Shown: piece after piece, positions 46,116 through 56,954 of the stretch
Layout of the letters: every line of letters begins with the position of its first letter
How positions within the stretch are numbered: the stretch's first letter is position 1
Assembly (NCBI GenBank): GCA_022836915.1
Contig: CP094668.1
Location: 2,790,001-2,854,000, forward strand
Direction of reading: 5' to 3'
Length of the DNA: 64,000 nucleotides
From: Paenibacillus sp. OVF10
Lineage (GTDB): Bacteria; Bacillota; Bacilli; Paenibacillales; Paenibacillaceae
The notes under the pieces: model-generated
What the model saw: only the letters and a program-made list of their open reading frames with translations
Databases searched by the model: none
What the model was told of the DNA's origin: nothing
Translations under genes and position numbers: made by a program

Positions 46116-47457
46116 GTGGTACAGTTGGACGGACAGGAAGAGAACGTCACGAAGCATGAACAGTTACTTCAACATATTGAACAACTGAAGGTTGGCAGCA
46201 AAATATCAGTACGTGGACTTGCGCGGGAGCTGGGTGTAAGTGAAGGGACAGCGTATCGTGCGGTGAAAGAGGCGGAGAACTTCGGGCTGGTCGTGACCAA
46301 GGAACGAATTGGAACGGTGCGGATCGAGAAGAGACCTCGGGGCATGTCGGAACAGTTGACCTTTGCTGATGTTGTGACCATTGTGGAAGGCCATGTGCTG
46401 GGGGGAACGAAGGTCTCGCCAAACCGCTGCACAAGTATGTGATTGGTGCGATGAAAGAACAGGCAATGGCCCGTTATATTGACGCTGGGAGTCTGCTGAT
46501 TGTAGGTAACCGTGAAGATGCTCACTCGCTTGCCCTCGAACAGGGAGCGGGCGTGTTGATTACGGGTGGTTTTGGGACAAGTCGTGAAGTAAGAATTATG
46601 GCTGACGAGCTTGGGCTACCGATTATTTCATCCAGACATGATACATTCACGGTGGCTTCGATGATTAACCGTGCGATCTTCGACCGGCTGATTAAGAAAA
46701 AATTATGCTTGTTGAGGATATCATTGGTCAGAAACCTCGCTTGCAGGTGTTGAAAGTCACCAGTTCAGCTGCAGATTTTCATATGTTGGTATCGGAGACG
46801 GGCGAACATCGCTTCCCGGTGGTGGATGAATGGAACCGGGTCATCGGGATTGTGAGTCTGAAGGATGTCAGTGAGCTGAAAGAAGATCAAAGTATTGAGA
46901 AATGTGTGATACGCCGCCCGATTACGGCCTCATTGCAGACATCTCTTGCTTCTGCTGCCCAGATTATGACCTGGGAAGGCATCGATTTTCTGCCCATTGT
47001 GGATCGGAATCGCAAACTGATTGCGTCCGTCACACGCAAGGAAGTGCTTCAGGCGATGCGGGATGCACAGAAGCAGCCACAACTGGGAGAGACGTTTGAT
47101 CATCTGATCTGGAACGGGTTTGCCGAGGAGCGTGGTGAACAGAACGAATTGTTATTTCACGGATTCATCATTCCCCAGATGGCAACGGATCTGGGTACGA
47201 TCTCCGAAGGTGTTCTGTTGAATGTGATGACCCAGGCTGGCCGGCGGGCAGCCTGGGATGTTACAGGGAACGACCATGTGGTGGATAATGTAACGACTTA
47301 CTTTGTTCGACCGGTACAGATTGAGGATCAGATCCTGGTTCGACCGTTAATTCTGGAAACCAGCCGTCGAACATGCAAAATGGACATTGTGGTTACCCGT
47401 GAAGGCAGTGTGGTATGCAAAGCGGTAATGACATTGCAGTCGATTGACCATGCCTAA
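46116..47457 (+). CDS. ytoI: YtoI: DRTGG and CBS domain protein (two frame breaks)
   Basis: GTG 46116 or TTG 46125 (with GGGGGTGG) starts a 447-residue protein after repair of GG at 46412 and A6 at 46697-46702. The N-terminus is a helix-turn-helix (RGLARELGVSEGTAYRAVKEAENFGLV), then a DRTGG domain (GAGVLITGGFG), two CBS domains (SSAADFHMLV, PVVDEWNRVIGIVSLKD, FLPIVDRNRKLIASVTRKEVL) and a C-terminal thioesterase-like hot-dog (YFVRPVQIEDQILVRP). CBS domains bind adenine nucleotides. It is next to ytpI as in B. subtilis. Function unsettled; a nucleotide-sensing regulator is likely. Confidence 0.85.
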
Positions 47458-47482
47458 TAGGGTACGTTGCCTCGGGCATAAA

Positions 47483-47571
47483 CAAAGAGAGTACTCCCTG
47501 ATCGAGAAGCTCTGCCGGTTGCGCTGTCGCGCGGTTCTGGCTTTGCTTAATGAAGGGAAGTACTCTCTTTG
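47483..47571. terminator. Long hairpin between convergent ytoI and ytpI
   Basis: CAAAGAGAGTACTCCC (47483-47498) pairs with GGGAAGTACTCTCTTTG (47555-47571) with one bulge; the 56-base loop is partly self-complementary. Its outer stem is strong, and its place after both genes suggests transcript end formation. Confidence 0.55.
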
Positions 47572-47598
47572 CAGACACAACAATAACACTTCAACGAA

Positions 47599-47940
47599 TT
47601 ATGCAGATTGTCCAGAGGTTTTACCTGATCCATTACTGGACCGTTGTTGAAGCCGGGCATAATAACTGCGGTTACGTATTCCGGCAAATACATTATACGC
47701 ACCCATAATCAGAAATAGCGCTTCCACAACCACAGATAAAGTGGAACCCGTGAAGACAAACATCAGGATCAGCGCAAGCACGACAAGCATGCCACCCATC
47801 CAGATATTTGTCCACGAACGGTACAGACCGGCTCTGGCAGCATCCGAGCTTCTGTGTGAACGAATACTGTTCAACGCTGCAAAAACCATGGCAACAGCAA
47901 AGATGGCGATTAGAGCATATTTGAGTACATCAATGAACAC
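47599..47940 (-). CDS. ytpI: YtpI-like membrane protein
   Basis: GTG 47940 with AGGAG gives about 113 residues: three membrane helices (LKYALIAIFAVAMVFAAL, IWMGGMLVVLALILMFVF, VVVEALFLIMGAYNVFAG) and a polar tail. It belongs to the YtpI family next to ytoI. It runs into the same open frame as the broken ytrI upstream only because of a missing base; the two genes are separate. Function unknown. Confidence 0.78.
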   Translation of the reverse strand: MFIDVLKYALIAIFAVAMVFAALNSIRSHRSSDAARAGLYRSWTNIWMGGMLVVLALILMFVFTGSTLSVVVEALFLIMGAYNVFAGIRNRSYYARLQQRSSNGSGKTSGQSA

Positions 47941-48022
47941 AAAGACGCAGCTCCTTTTCTGGAAAGCATTTACTGCCCTTATTGTACCATGGAGAGATGC
48001 AGACAAGGGCAGTTTTTTGCTG

Positions 48023-48510
48023 TTACGCAGGAACGTGCATGCGAATCTGTACCCAAACTTGCAGTACGCCTTCCATAACCAGCATCGTTTTGACCTGAAC
48101 GGTGTACTCCTTTTCCTGACCGAGTACACTTTCTGATTCAGCATGATTCTCGTCATTTTGCTATACTCATCGATGTTGAATACATCTCTGCCCCGAAGTA
48201 CCTCAAGTTCGTCTCCGAGCTTCTGTAACATCACTTTCAGAGAAGCCTCATCTGGCCCCTTATCCGATTCTTCTGCACGGACCTTGATTTCCTTGATAAC
48301 GGTTTGGCGTTTACTGTATTTTTTCAGCGTTTTGATATCCTCCTCATTCTGATGCAGCTGAAGCTGCAGCTCCTGATTATTCAGCCACAACGCATTGTAA
48401 CTCAGGTGAAATACACCGTTGTAGACGACACATCCAGCGATCATTCCCAGAACAAACACAGCGGTCATTCGCATCAGCGGGCGGTAACGGGAAAATGGCG
48501 GAATTCTCAT
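48023..48510 (-). CDS. ytrI: YtrI sporulation membrane protein (one frame break)
   Basis: ATG 48510 starts MRIPPFSRYRPLMRMTAVFVLGMIAGCVVYNGVF, one membrane helix, then a coiled coil (ELQLQLHQNEEDIKTLKKYSKRQ). One added base in the T4 at 48111-48114 (plus-strand view) restores the frame VRKKEYTVQVKTMLVMEGVLQVWVQIRM and the stop at 48023, 162 residues in all. YtrI works with YtrH in sporulation under SigE in B. subtilis; the same pair and dnaE are adjacent here. Confidence 0.8.
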
Positions 48511-48531
48511 GAACGCTGTTCCTGTCTCATA

Positions 48532-48861
48532 TTAGCTCCGGCCTCCGCCGCACACCCATTTCACCAGCTCGGTTCCCATATGCGCGCCCATAAAAGCAGA
48601 GATCAAATACAGAATTTGTTTGACCGCCGGAGACAGGTTACCATCCAGGAAATTGCTCTCGATGACACGCATGGGATCTATTGTGCCGCCAACAGCGGCT
48701 GCGAGTGCCCATATCTTTATTTTTCCAGAAATATCGAGCATCGTCTGTGTCGGAGGCTGAAGAGAGATCACCGCTCCAATACCTCCGATCATCGCGCCGC
48801 CCAGCACGATTCCAAACGCAATAAAGAAATCAAGAATGGCTTTGGACAAAAATGTGCTCAC
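48532..48861 (-). CDS. ytrH: YtrH sporulation protein
   Basis: A GTG at 48861 gives MSTFLSKAILDFFIAFGIVLGGAMIGGIG and about 109 residues with three hydrophobic segments. It matches YtrH, a SigE-dependent sporulation membrane protein encoded beside ytrI and divergent from dnaE, as here. A longer start (ATG 48891) is possible but lacks better spacing. Confidence 0.8.
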   Translation of the reverse strand: MSTFLSKAILDFFIAFGIVLGGAMIGGIGAVISLQPPTQTMLDISGKIKIWALAAAVGGTIDPMRVIESNFLDGNLSPAVKQILYLISAFMGAHMGTELVKWVCGGGRS

Positions 48862-49125
48862 TGGCAACACCCCTTTCAGACCTAGCAGCACACCTCCTGT
48901 CTTCGGTCTGTCACAGGGGAGCGGCTTGTACTTCTATTGTATGGGCGTGCCCCCGAACGTTATGATAAAATAGAATAATAAAGTCTCCTTTTAAGAGGTT
49001 GTTACAAATTCTAATATGGGGATTCCATTTATTATTTATTTAATTCATATATATGAGATAGATAGGGTAGCAGACGGATCAGAAGATCGATGCTGCGACT
49101 ATCTGCGGCGAAAGGAAGAAAAAAC

Positions 49126-52100
49126 ATGAGTTCTTTTGTGCATTTGCACGTTCACAGCGAATACAGTTTGCTGGACGGCGCTGCGCGTATTCCGGATCTC
49201 GTGAATAAGGCTGCAGATCTCGGAATGACGACACTTGCGCTGACCGACCATGGCGTGATGTATGGTGCAATTCCTTTTTATAAAGCATGTATGGAGAGAG
49301 GCATCAAGCCGATTATAGGGTGCGAGGCATACATGACAGCAGGGTCCCGCAAAGAGCGGGGAAGCCGCAAGGATCAACCGATACATCATTTGATTTTGCT
49401 GGCCAAAAACATGACAGGTTACCGTAATCTGATGAAATTGTGCTCGATTGGACATCTCGAGGGTTTTCATTACAAACCCCGTGTAGATATGGAAAGTCTG
49501 GCTGCCCATCATGAGGGCATTATCTGTCTAAGCGCGTGTCTGGGTGGTGAAGTACCACAGCATCTGCTGCATGGGCGAGAAGAAGAGGCAAGACGTGCGG
49601 CGTTACGCTACAAAAATATCTTTGGTGACGACTTCTATCTGGAACTTCAGGATCATGGGCTTTCCGAGCAAAAAGGGTGAATCCGCAGTTGATCAAACTG
49701 GCTGCTGAGCTTGAGATTCCGCTTGTAGCGACCAATGATGCGCATTATCTGTCGGAAGAGGATGCTGAGCTTCAGGATGTGCTGATCTGTATCGGAACGG
49801 GTAAGACCGTGGATGATGAGAATCGGCTTCGGATTGGAACCAATCAGCTCTATCTGAAAAGTGAAGAAGAGATGGCTCGTCTGTTTCCTCATGTACCGGA
49901 AGCTCTGGCAAACACCGTCCGCATTGCAGAGTCCTGTGAATTGAAGCTGGAATTCGGCAAATCGATTTTGCCGGAATACAGACCGCTTCCTGATGGACTC
50001 AGCCCTTCGGCGTATCTGCGTCAGCTGTGCGAAGAAGGAATGGAGGATCGTTATGCGCAGTCCACACGCTGGACAGATGCGGAGCTTCGATCCGAACTCG
50101 AACAACGATTGGCGTATGAGCTGGGTATAATCGACAGCATGGGATTCTCGGATTATTTCCTGATTGTCTGGGATTTTATCGCCTATGCGCATAAGCAAGG
50201 CATTGTTACTGGACCAGGCCGTGGCTCCTCGGCAGGAAGTTTGGTAGCATACACGTTGCACATCACCGATGTGGATCCGATGAAATACAACCTGCTCTTC
50301 GAACGATTCCTGAATCCCGAGCGGATCTCCATGCCGGATATTGATATTGACTTCAGCGATGAACGGCGGGATGAGGTCATTGATTATGTCGCTCATAAAT
50401 ATGGCAAAGCCCATGTCGCCCAGATTATTACGTTTGGAACGATGGCTGCCCGTGCAGCTGTACGTGATGTTGGGCGGGCCCTGAATGTGCCTTATGGTGA
50501 AGTGGACAAGGCTGCCAAGCTGATTCCGGCGCAGCTTGGCATTAACATCGAGCGGGCCATGGAAGCTACACCTGAACTGAAGGCGCTGTATGAAACCAAG
50601 CCCAAGACACGTGAACTGCTGGATATGGCGATGAAGGTCGAAGGTATGCCACGCCATGCTTCGACGCATGCAGCGGGAGTGGTTATCTCCCGTGACCCGC
50701 TGACCGATGCGGTGCCCCTTCAGGAGGGCAGTGAAGGGACAGCGTTAACCCAGTATTCCATGGAAAACCTGGAGTCGATCGGGTTGCTTAAGATGGACTT
50801 TCTTGGTTTACGTACCCTCTCAATCATTGAGCGGTGTGTACGCTGGATTGGGGAACATGGAGAAATTCCGGATTTCCGCCTTATCCCCGATGATGATCCG
50901 TTAACGTACGAGATGCTTGGGCGAGGGGACACGATGGGCATATTCCAACTGGAATCTGCCGGGGTACGCCGTGTGCTGAAAGAGATGAAGCCAAGTAGTT
51001 TTGAAGATGTAATCTCTGTACTTGCCTTGTACCGTCCGGGTCCGATGGAGTTCATATCCAAATACATTCAGGGTAAGCATGGACAGATTGAAGTGGATTA
51101 CCCCCATGTGGATCTGGAGCCTATCCTGAAAGATACGTACGGTATCATCGTGTATCAGGAACAGATCATGCAGATTGCTTCCCGGATGGCGGGTTTCTCG
51201 TTGGGTGAGGCAGATTTGCTCCGCAGAGCGGTCTCCAAGAAGAAACGGGAAGTGCTGGATCTGGAGCGTGGACACTTTGTACAAGGCAGCCTGAAACAAG
51301 GGTATAGGGAAGAAGAGGCAGACCTGGTCTACGATATGATCGTCAAGTTTGCCAACTATGGCTTCCCGCGTGCTCATGCCGCGGCATATGGTGTGCTTGC
51401 GTTCCAGACGGCGTATCTGAAGGCGCATTATCCGGTTCATTTTATGGCATCCATGTTAACAGCCGTAATGGGCAGTCATCGGAAAGTGGCAGAGTACGTG
51501 GTGGAATGTCGACGTATGGACATGGAGGTGCTTCCGCCGGATGTGAATGAGAGCGGTATTTTGTTTACACCTGTATTTGTGCCGTCCGGCCGCGCAGGAG
51601 CTGGGGATCAGAGCAATGTATCGCAGCAGAATGCGGGAGCAGATGCAGAGAGTAACCCTGGAAGCTCGGCTGAAGAACATGCCGCAAACGGTAATGAGAG
51701 CTCCTTCAGGGAAGATCGCGTTCATGAGCATGATGGGCATTCGGGACAAGCAGAATATGGTGAAGCACCTCTGCCGGATGATCCCGGTCCTGGACCGGAA
51801 GAGGACAGTGGCGGATATCAGTGGCAAGCAGCGACATCCATGCCTGAGGCATCCGACAACCGGAAGGAACCGGGATTGGTGACGGCTGCTTCAACGGAAA
51901 ATGGTAATGACCAGGGGAAAGAAGCGTCTTCTTCGCACTCGGAGCAAGGTGAACTGTACTCTGTGAAGAAAAACGATGCAGTGTCTAATGCAAATGCGGA
52001 TGAAGATAAGGAAAAATTAACGGGTGCAATACGATTTGGTCTTGCCGCTGTGAAAAATGTCGGTACCCAAGCAATGGAAAGCATTATGATCGTAAGGCAG

Positions 52101-53270
52101 GAGAGACCGTTCGACAGTCTGCTCGATTTTTGTCGTCGTGTGGATCTGCGTGTATGCAACAAACGGGTGATTGAATCGCTGATCCAGGCCGGAGCTTTTG
52201 ATACATTACCTGGTCACCGGGCCCAATTGCTGGCGATGCTGGATGAAACTGTTGAGGCGGCGTTGAAATGGCGCAAGGAACGCGAGGATCTGCAGATTCA
52301 ATTATTCGACTTTGTTGAGACGCCAAACTGGGAGATTGAATACCCGGAAATTCCTCCTTATTCCTCAGGGCAGCAACTGGAGCTAGAGCGTGAGTTGTTA
52401 GGTTTGTATCTCTCCGGGCATCCGCTGGATGACTATGAAGATGTGCTGGAATCGAGTGGGGCTGACCGGATCATGGAGCTGACCGAGGCGGCAGACGACA
52501 CGATGACCGTCGCCGCGGGTATGGTTGTGTCTGTGAAGTCGATCACGACGAAACAGGGCAAGGCTATGGCGTTCATGGAGCTGGAAGACCAGATCGAACG
52601 CTGTGAAGTGGTTCTCTTTCCCGAGGTATGGCGGCGTAGCCAGCAACATGTCGGGAAAGGTGAACTGCTCGTCGTGCGTGCCAAAGTGCAGCAGCAGGAC
52701 GAAGGGTTTAAGCTGCTGGCTGAGGAAGTGGTGCCGTTGTCACCGGCGGCACTGGAGCAGCAGCTGCGCAGCCGCGACCGGCGCGGCAAGCCCGGCAGCG
52801 GCAGCTCTTTGCGCCCGGCGCAGTCGGCTTCGCCGCGGCGGCCAGCGGGCGCAGGAGCCGAAGCGCAGCGCAGCAGCGCAGGCGGGGATGCTTCCGCTGT
52901 GCGCAGCAGCGGGAGCCAAGGCTCGGCAGCGACGCGCAGCGATGCGGCGGGTACGGGCACAGCCACGGCTGCGGCTTCCCGGCCGGGCGGTGCCGCTGAG
53001 GCGGCTGGCAGCCCGGCGCAGAGCCGCGAACCGCGGGCCGTGGAGCAGCGGGTGTTCGTGAAGATTGCCCCGCATGCGGAGAAGCCTGAGCTTCTGGCAC
53101 GTCTGAAGCAGCTGCTTCAGGAGCACCCCGGCCCTGTGGCAACGGTGCTCTTCTATGAGCAGCAACAGAAGCTGCTAGCGCTGAGTGATGCCTATCGGAT
53201 TAAGCCATCACCAACCTTGTTCTCCGATATGGAGAAGATGCTGGGTGAAGGTACAGTCAAAATTAAATAA
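49126..53270 (+). CDS. dnaE: DNA polymerase III alpha subunit DnaE (one frame break)
   Basis: DnaE copies the lagging strand with PolC. ATG 49126 gives MSSFVHLHVHSEYSLLDGA, the PHP domain start. The break at A5 49670-49674 is cured by one A to EQKRVNPQLIKLAAELEIPLVATND. The palm has DIDIDFSDERRDEVIDYVAHKYG; fingers and a C-terminal OB fold follow. At 1381 residues it is well above the roughly 1115 of B. subtilis. Two inserts explain this: an acidic, polar linker near residues 815-960 (51580-52010) between FTPVFVPSGR and GAIRFGLAAVKNVG, and a GC-rich Ala/Arg/Ser/Gly linker near 1210-1305 (52755-53040) before the C-terminal domain. Confidence 0.93.
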
Positions 53271-53310
53271 GCGGTTATCCCGTAAGTTATAGTTCTTATC
53301 CATAATATGA

Positions 53311-53343
53311 AACCTGTTTGGCTCAATGCTGAACAGGTTTTTT
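53311..53343 (+). terminator. Terminator after dnaE
   Basis: AACCTGTT (53311-53318) pairs with AACAGGTT (53332-53339), followed by T. Confidence 0.85.
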
Positions 53344-53516
53344 GTGATTGTTTTAGCACGGTTCCCCTGACGAAATAATTTAAACAAACGAATTGCAGAG
53401 CCACTACAGTTCAGCGCTGAATGTACAATCCTATATCAGTCCAAGGTGTTACTGGTCTCAACCATCCGCACATTTTATGAACATTTTAACAGGTTGCTGC
53501 ATACACTTGAGAACAC

Positions 53517-53540
53517 CGAAGGACCTCGCGGTCCTCGGGG
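53517..53540 (+). promoter_or_regulatory. GC-rich hairpin in the yutG leader
   Basis: CCGAAGGACC and GGTCCTCGG form a 9-10 pair stem around TCGC, ending about 22 bases before the yutG start and just before the GGAGG ribosome site. It could stabilise the leader or modulate translation. Confidence 0.45.
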
Positions 53541-53561
53541 ATTGATGCGGGAGGTCGAGAT

Positions 53562-54053
53562 ATGTCATATGAAATCGTAGAAGCCATGCTGGCCCGGCGG
53601 GGTGTACGGATTGATGCAATCGCAGCAATTGTATACCGTCTGCAAAAAGGGTACCACCCCGAACTGACCTTGGACGACTGTGTAACCAGCGTGAAATCCG
53701 TTCTGCAGAAACGAGAGGTGCAATATACGCTCTATACCGGTATTGCTCTCGACGAACTTGCGGAGAAAAAACTCTTGCCCCAACCGTTACAGGCTATTAT
53801 GGAAGCGGATGAATCCCTGTATGGAGTGGACGAGACTCTGGCCCTCGGCATTACTCATGTGTATGGTATGATCGGTTTAACCAGCTTTGGTTATCTGGAT
53901 AAAGAAAAAATAGGTGTAATTCATGATTTGAACGAACACACAACAGCCATTCATGTCTTTTTGGATGATCTGGTCGCAGGGGTGGCGGCTGCCGCATCTG
54001 CCCGGATTGCACACAAAAATATTAAAGCCAAAAAATACCCCTCAGACCTGTAA
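53562..54053 (+). CDS. yutG: YutG, phosphatidylglycerophosphatase A-like
   Basis: ATG 53562 after GGGAGG gives 163 residues. QKREVQYTLYTGIALDELAEKKLLPQPLQ, ESLYGVDETLALGITHVYGMIGLTSFGYLDKEK and LDDLVAGVAAAASARIAHK match the YutG family, Gram-positive relatives of PgpA. The enzyme would dephosphorylate phosphatidylglycerol phosphate at the membrane. The acidic DE pairs are expected metal ligands. Confidence 0.82.
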   Translation: MSYEIVEAMLARRGVRIDAIAAIVYRLQKGYHPELTLDDCVTSVKSVLQKREVQYTLYTGIALDELAEKKLLPQPLQAIMEADESLYGVDETLALGITHVYGMIGLTSFGYLDKEKIGVIHDLNEHTTAIHVFLDDLVAGVAAAASARIAHKNIKAKKYPSDL

Positions 54054-54112
54054 CCCCTGTATTTCCATGCTTATATGCTGTTGTCACTCCAATGGCTCAT
54101 ATGAAGTCATCA

Positions 54113-54135
54113 AGGGCGGCCGAGGCTGCCCTGAT
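54113..54135. promoter_or_regulatory. GC-rich palindrome
   Basis: AAGGGCGGCCGAGGCTGCCCT is near-symmetrical and extends to ATCA and GAT at its ends. No T-run follows. It lies in the 280-base gap after yutG, which holds no gene. Confidence 0.4.
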
Positions 54136-54334
54136 AAGCTTGCGGCTGCTTATGGAAGAGGTAAGAACAAGAAGATTTCGTCAACCATATGAGTTATTCG
54201 TGGGGGACTAATGTCCCTCATGATCCCAAATTCTCCCCAAAGGTCCCGAACCCTTTCTTGCAGAAAAAAGTGAGGTATGTTATCATTAGTCCAATATACG
54301 GGCTCTGAACATTAGCTTAGGGGGCGGACAAGGC

Positions 54335-54523
54335 ATGTGGACGGTGATTTACATTGCACCGACAGCAAAGGTTGCGGACAAGATTAAGACCAAGCTTTCG
54401 GAAGAAGGTTTTCTGGTACAGACCCGTCCCATCAGTTTATCCAAGCAGCAATTTGAGATTCGCGTCCCTTCTGGGGAATTGGAAGAGGTCCAGGAAGTGT
54501 TGAATTCCATTCTGCATTCCTGA
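54335..54523 (+). CDS. Small conserved protein before accD
   Basis: ATG 54335 behind AGGGGG gives 62 residues, MWTVIYIAPTAKVADKIKTKLSEEGFLVQTRPI and QFEIRVPSGELEEVQEVLNSIL. The alpha-beta pattern is that of a ferredoxin-like or DUF2007-like small protein. It stands alone ahead of accD. Database labels such as glutamate decarboxylase for this protein are not supported. Confidence 0.6.
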   Translation: MWTVIYIAPTAKVADKIKTKLSEEGFLVQTRPISLSKQQFEIRVPSGELEEVQEVLNSILHS

Positions 54524-54926
54524 TTTGTTCGACATCAACGTGCCTTGGCAGATGAAGAAGTACCATCGGTACATAAGGGACTAATCGCGTAAGCGGAGAG
54601 AGGAATCGACTTGCATGTATTGTATGCTGCTGTCCTTCCTTCTTTTTTGTTAGGACAAGGACCGACCTGGTTGCTCCCGGAGACCCTACCAAGATAGATT
54701 CAAACATCGGCGCAACAATCTTTCGGTTATTGCAGGTAACATCAATCGTGCTGACAGAAGCCGCTGATCCTTGCCCTGTACCGGCGGATTTTTTGTTGTG
54801 AATGCTGGACAAGGCCCATGGCAGCGTGTGGGTAGTAAGCGGTTTACCGTAGCACGCGGATGAAGCTGCCACAAGCAGCGCTCTGCAGGTTGCGGCCATC
54901 AAATCAACGGCTGGAGAGGTGTAGTT
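54524..54926 (+). promoter_or_regulatory. accD leader: Long untranslated leader of accDA
   Basis: About 400 bases with no gene on either strand that I can support, between the small protein gene and accD. The composition is mixed and several short self-complementary blocks are seen, but no T-box, terminator or named riboswitch can be read out. It ends with GGAGAGG just before accD. It may carry the accDA promoter and a regulatory leader. A leftward open frame at 54432-54902 has no coding look. Confidence 0.45.
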
Positions 54927-55820
54927 GTGTTCAAAGATATATTCCAGAAGAAACGGAAGTACGCTACCATACCTTCCGAGCGTGCACTTCCCGGCGAAGG
55001 CCAGGAAGTCCTAGAACGCCCAAAACGTGAAATACCTGAAGGGCTTATGAACAAGTGCAGCAAATGCGGCACCATTCAATATAGCAAGGAATTGGAGAAA
55101 AATCTGAAAGTATGTCCTGCCTGCGGTTACCATATGCGTCTTAACGCTATGGAACGCATTGCTATGGTACTTGATGATCAAGGATTTGTTGAGTTTGACG
55201 CTGATATGATATCGGTTGATCCACTTGGCTTTCCTGGATATAGCAACAAATTGGAGCAACAACGTCTGAAATCGGGCCTGAAGGAAGCGGTAATTACAGG
55301 GGAAGGAACCATTGAGGGCCTGCCTGTAGTTGTGGCTGTCATGAGCTTTGATTTCTTCACAGGCAGCATGGGTTCTGTTGTAGGGGAGAAAATTACCCGT
55401 GCCATTGAGCATGCCACAGAGAAACAGTTACCATTGATTATTTTCTCTACATCAGGTGGTGCCCGGATGCAAGAGAGTATTCTCAGCCTCATGCAAATGG
55501 CCAAAACAAGCGCAGCTTTATCCCGTTTGGATGAACAGGGCGGGCTGTACATTTCGGTCATTACGGACCCAACGACAGGTGGAGTCTCGGCAAGTTTTGC
55601 GAGCTTGGGCGATATTAATATTGCCGAACCTGGCGCTGTATTTGGTTTTGCCGGCAGAATTGTTATCGAACAGACGATCCGTCAGAAGTTACCTGATGAT
55701 TTCCAGACGGCTGAATTTAATATGCAACATGGTCAGTTGGACATGGTTGTGCACCGGAAAGAACTTCGGGCCACTCTTGGCAAGCTTTTGGATATGCATA
55801 GTGAAAAAGGAGGGGTCTAA
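54927..55820 (+). CDS. accD: Acetyl-CoA carboxylase carboxyltransferase beta subunit
   Basis: GTG 54927, seven bases after GGAGAGG. The 297-residue protein has the zinc ribbon CSKCGT...CPACGYHMR (residues 43-65) and the carboxyltransferase core with SGGARMQE and [13 protein letters not shown], the biotin and CoA pocket. With AccA it moves CO2 from biotin to acetyl-CoA, the first step of fatty acid synthesis. The stop touches the accA start. Confidence 0.95.
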   Translation: MFKDIFQKKRKYATIPSERALPGEGQEVLERPKREIPEGLMNKCSKCGTIQYSKELEKNLKVCPACGYHMRLNAMERIAMVLDDQGFVEFDADMISVDPLGFPGYSNKLEQQRLKSGLKEAVITGEGTIEGLPVVVAVMSFDFFTGSMGSVVGEKITRAIEHATEKQLPLIIFSTSGGARMQESILSLMQMAKTSAALSRLDEQGGLYISVITDPTTGGVSASFASLGDINIAEPGAVFGFAGRIVIEQTIRQKLPDDFQTAEFNMQHGQLDMVVHRKELRATLGKLLDMHSEKGGV

Positions 55821-56849
55821 ATGGCGGGTGAGTTGCCATATGAAGCGCCTCTGGTTGAGATGCGCAAAAAGATTGATGAACTCGTACAGTTTGGACAGGA
55901 AAAAGGCATCGACTTTACGGACGAGATTGCCCGCCTGGAAGAACGTTACCATAGACTTGAAGAAGAGATCTACACTGGCATAACAGCAGCTCAGAAGATG
56001 CATCTGGCCCGTCATCAGCAGCGCCCAACGGCGCTGGACCTGATCCAGCTGATATTTACAGACTTCATTGAGCTGCACGGTGATCGCATGTTCGGAGACG
56101 ATCTTGCGGTTGTTGGCGGACTTGCCAAGTTGAATGGAAAGACAGTAACGGTAATCGGACAACAGCGGGGAAAGATACGAAGGATAATATCGCCCGCTTT
56201 TTCGGCAGCGCTCATCCAGAAGGTTTCCGAAAAGGACTGCGTCTGATGAAACAAGCGAACAAATTTGGCCGTCCTATTATTACGTTTATTGATACTAAAG
56301 GGGCGTATCCGGGTAATACTGCAGAAGAGAGGTCAATCGGAAGCGATTGCTCGCAACTTGATGGAAATGGCGAAGCTATCGGTTCCTGTTATTGTTGTGG
56401 TCATCGGCGAAGGTGGAAGCGGCGGTGCCCTCGCTATGGCTGTGGGTAATCGTGTGTTGATGCTGGAGCATGCGATCTATTCTGCAATCTCTCCGAACGG
56501 CGCTGCTTCGATTCTCTGGAAGGATGCATCCAAGGCAGATCAGGCGGCTGAAGCAATGAAAATAACAGCCAAAGACCTGCTCGAGATGGAAGTCATTGAA
56601 GAGATTGTCCCTGAACCACGCGGCGGTGCTCATCGGGATTATGAAGCGTCTGCTGCTTTCATCAGTGAAGCGTTGGTCCGTCATCTGGACGATATGAAGG
56701 GTTGGAGCGGGGATCAGCTGAAACAGGATCGTTATGAGAAATTCCGTAAAATTGGATCGGTCACGTTTGAACCTCAAGCAACCATTGAAGCCCCTCAAGA
56801 GCTTGTAGAAGTCGATGTTGCGAGTAATTTGTCGGGAAATGCTGAATAA
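55821..56849 (+). CDS. accA: Acetyl-CoA carboxylase carboxyltransferase alpha subunit (frame breaks)
   Basis: ATG 55821 follows directly after accD with GGAGGGG upstream. Two events break the frame: one base missing from AAA at 56171-56173, and two from an AG repeat near 56334. Repair gives [20 protein letters not shown] and 343 residues. [39 protein letters not shown] and [39 protein letters not shown] are the family motifs. It pairs with AccD. The breaks must be base-calling errors, since the gene is essential. Confidence 0.92.
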
Positions 56850-56954
56850 TGTGACGAATTTCCTATACAAATGAGCAAAAGTATAGTAAATTTAATAGTT
56901 GGAAAAAGAAAAATAGATAAAGAGTAATACCTTTAAAATCGGAGGAAACCCAAA

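Noticed and set aside
47599..48510. A single 303-residue ytrI-ytpI fusion protein
   Set aside because: The join follows from one missing base in a T run; repair restores a normal ytrI stop and separate ytpI start with its own ribosome site.
49653..50669. A 338-residue open frame antisense to dnaE
   Set aside because: It covers conserved dnaE sequence in reverse and has a basic, His-rich composition not typical of a protein.
54432..54902. A 156-residue leftward open frame in the accD leader
   Set aside because: No ribosome site, low-complexity composition and overlap with the small gene at 54335. It may simply reflect the lack of stops.
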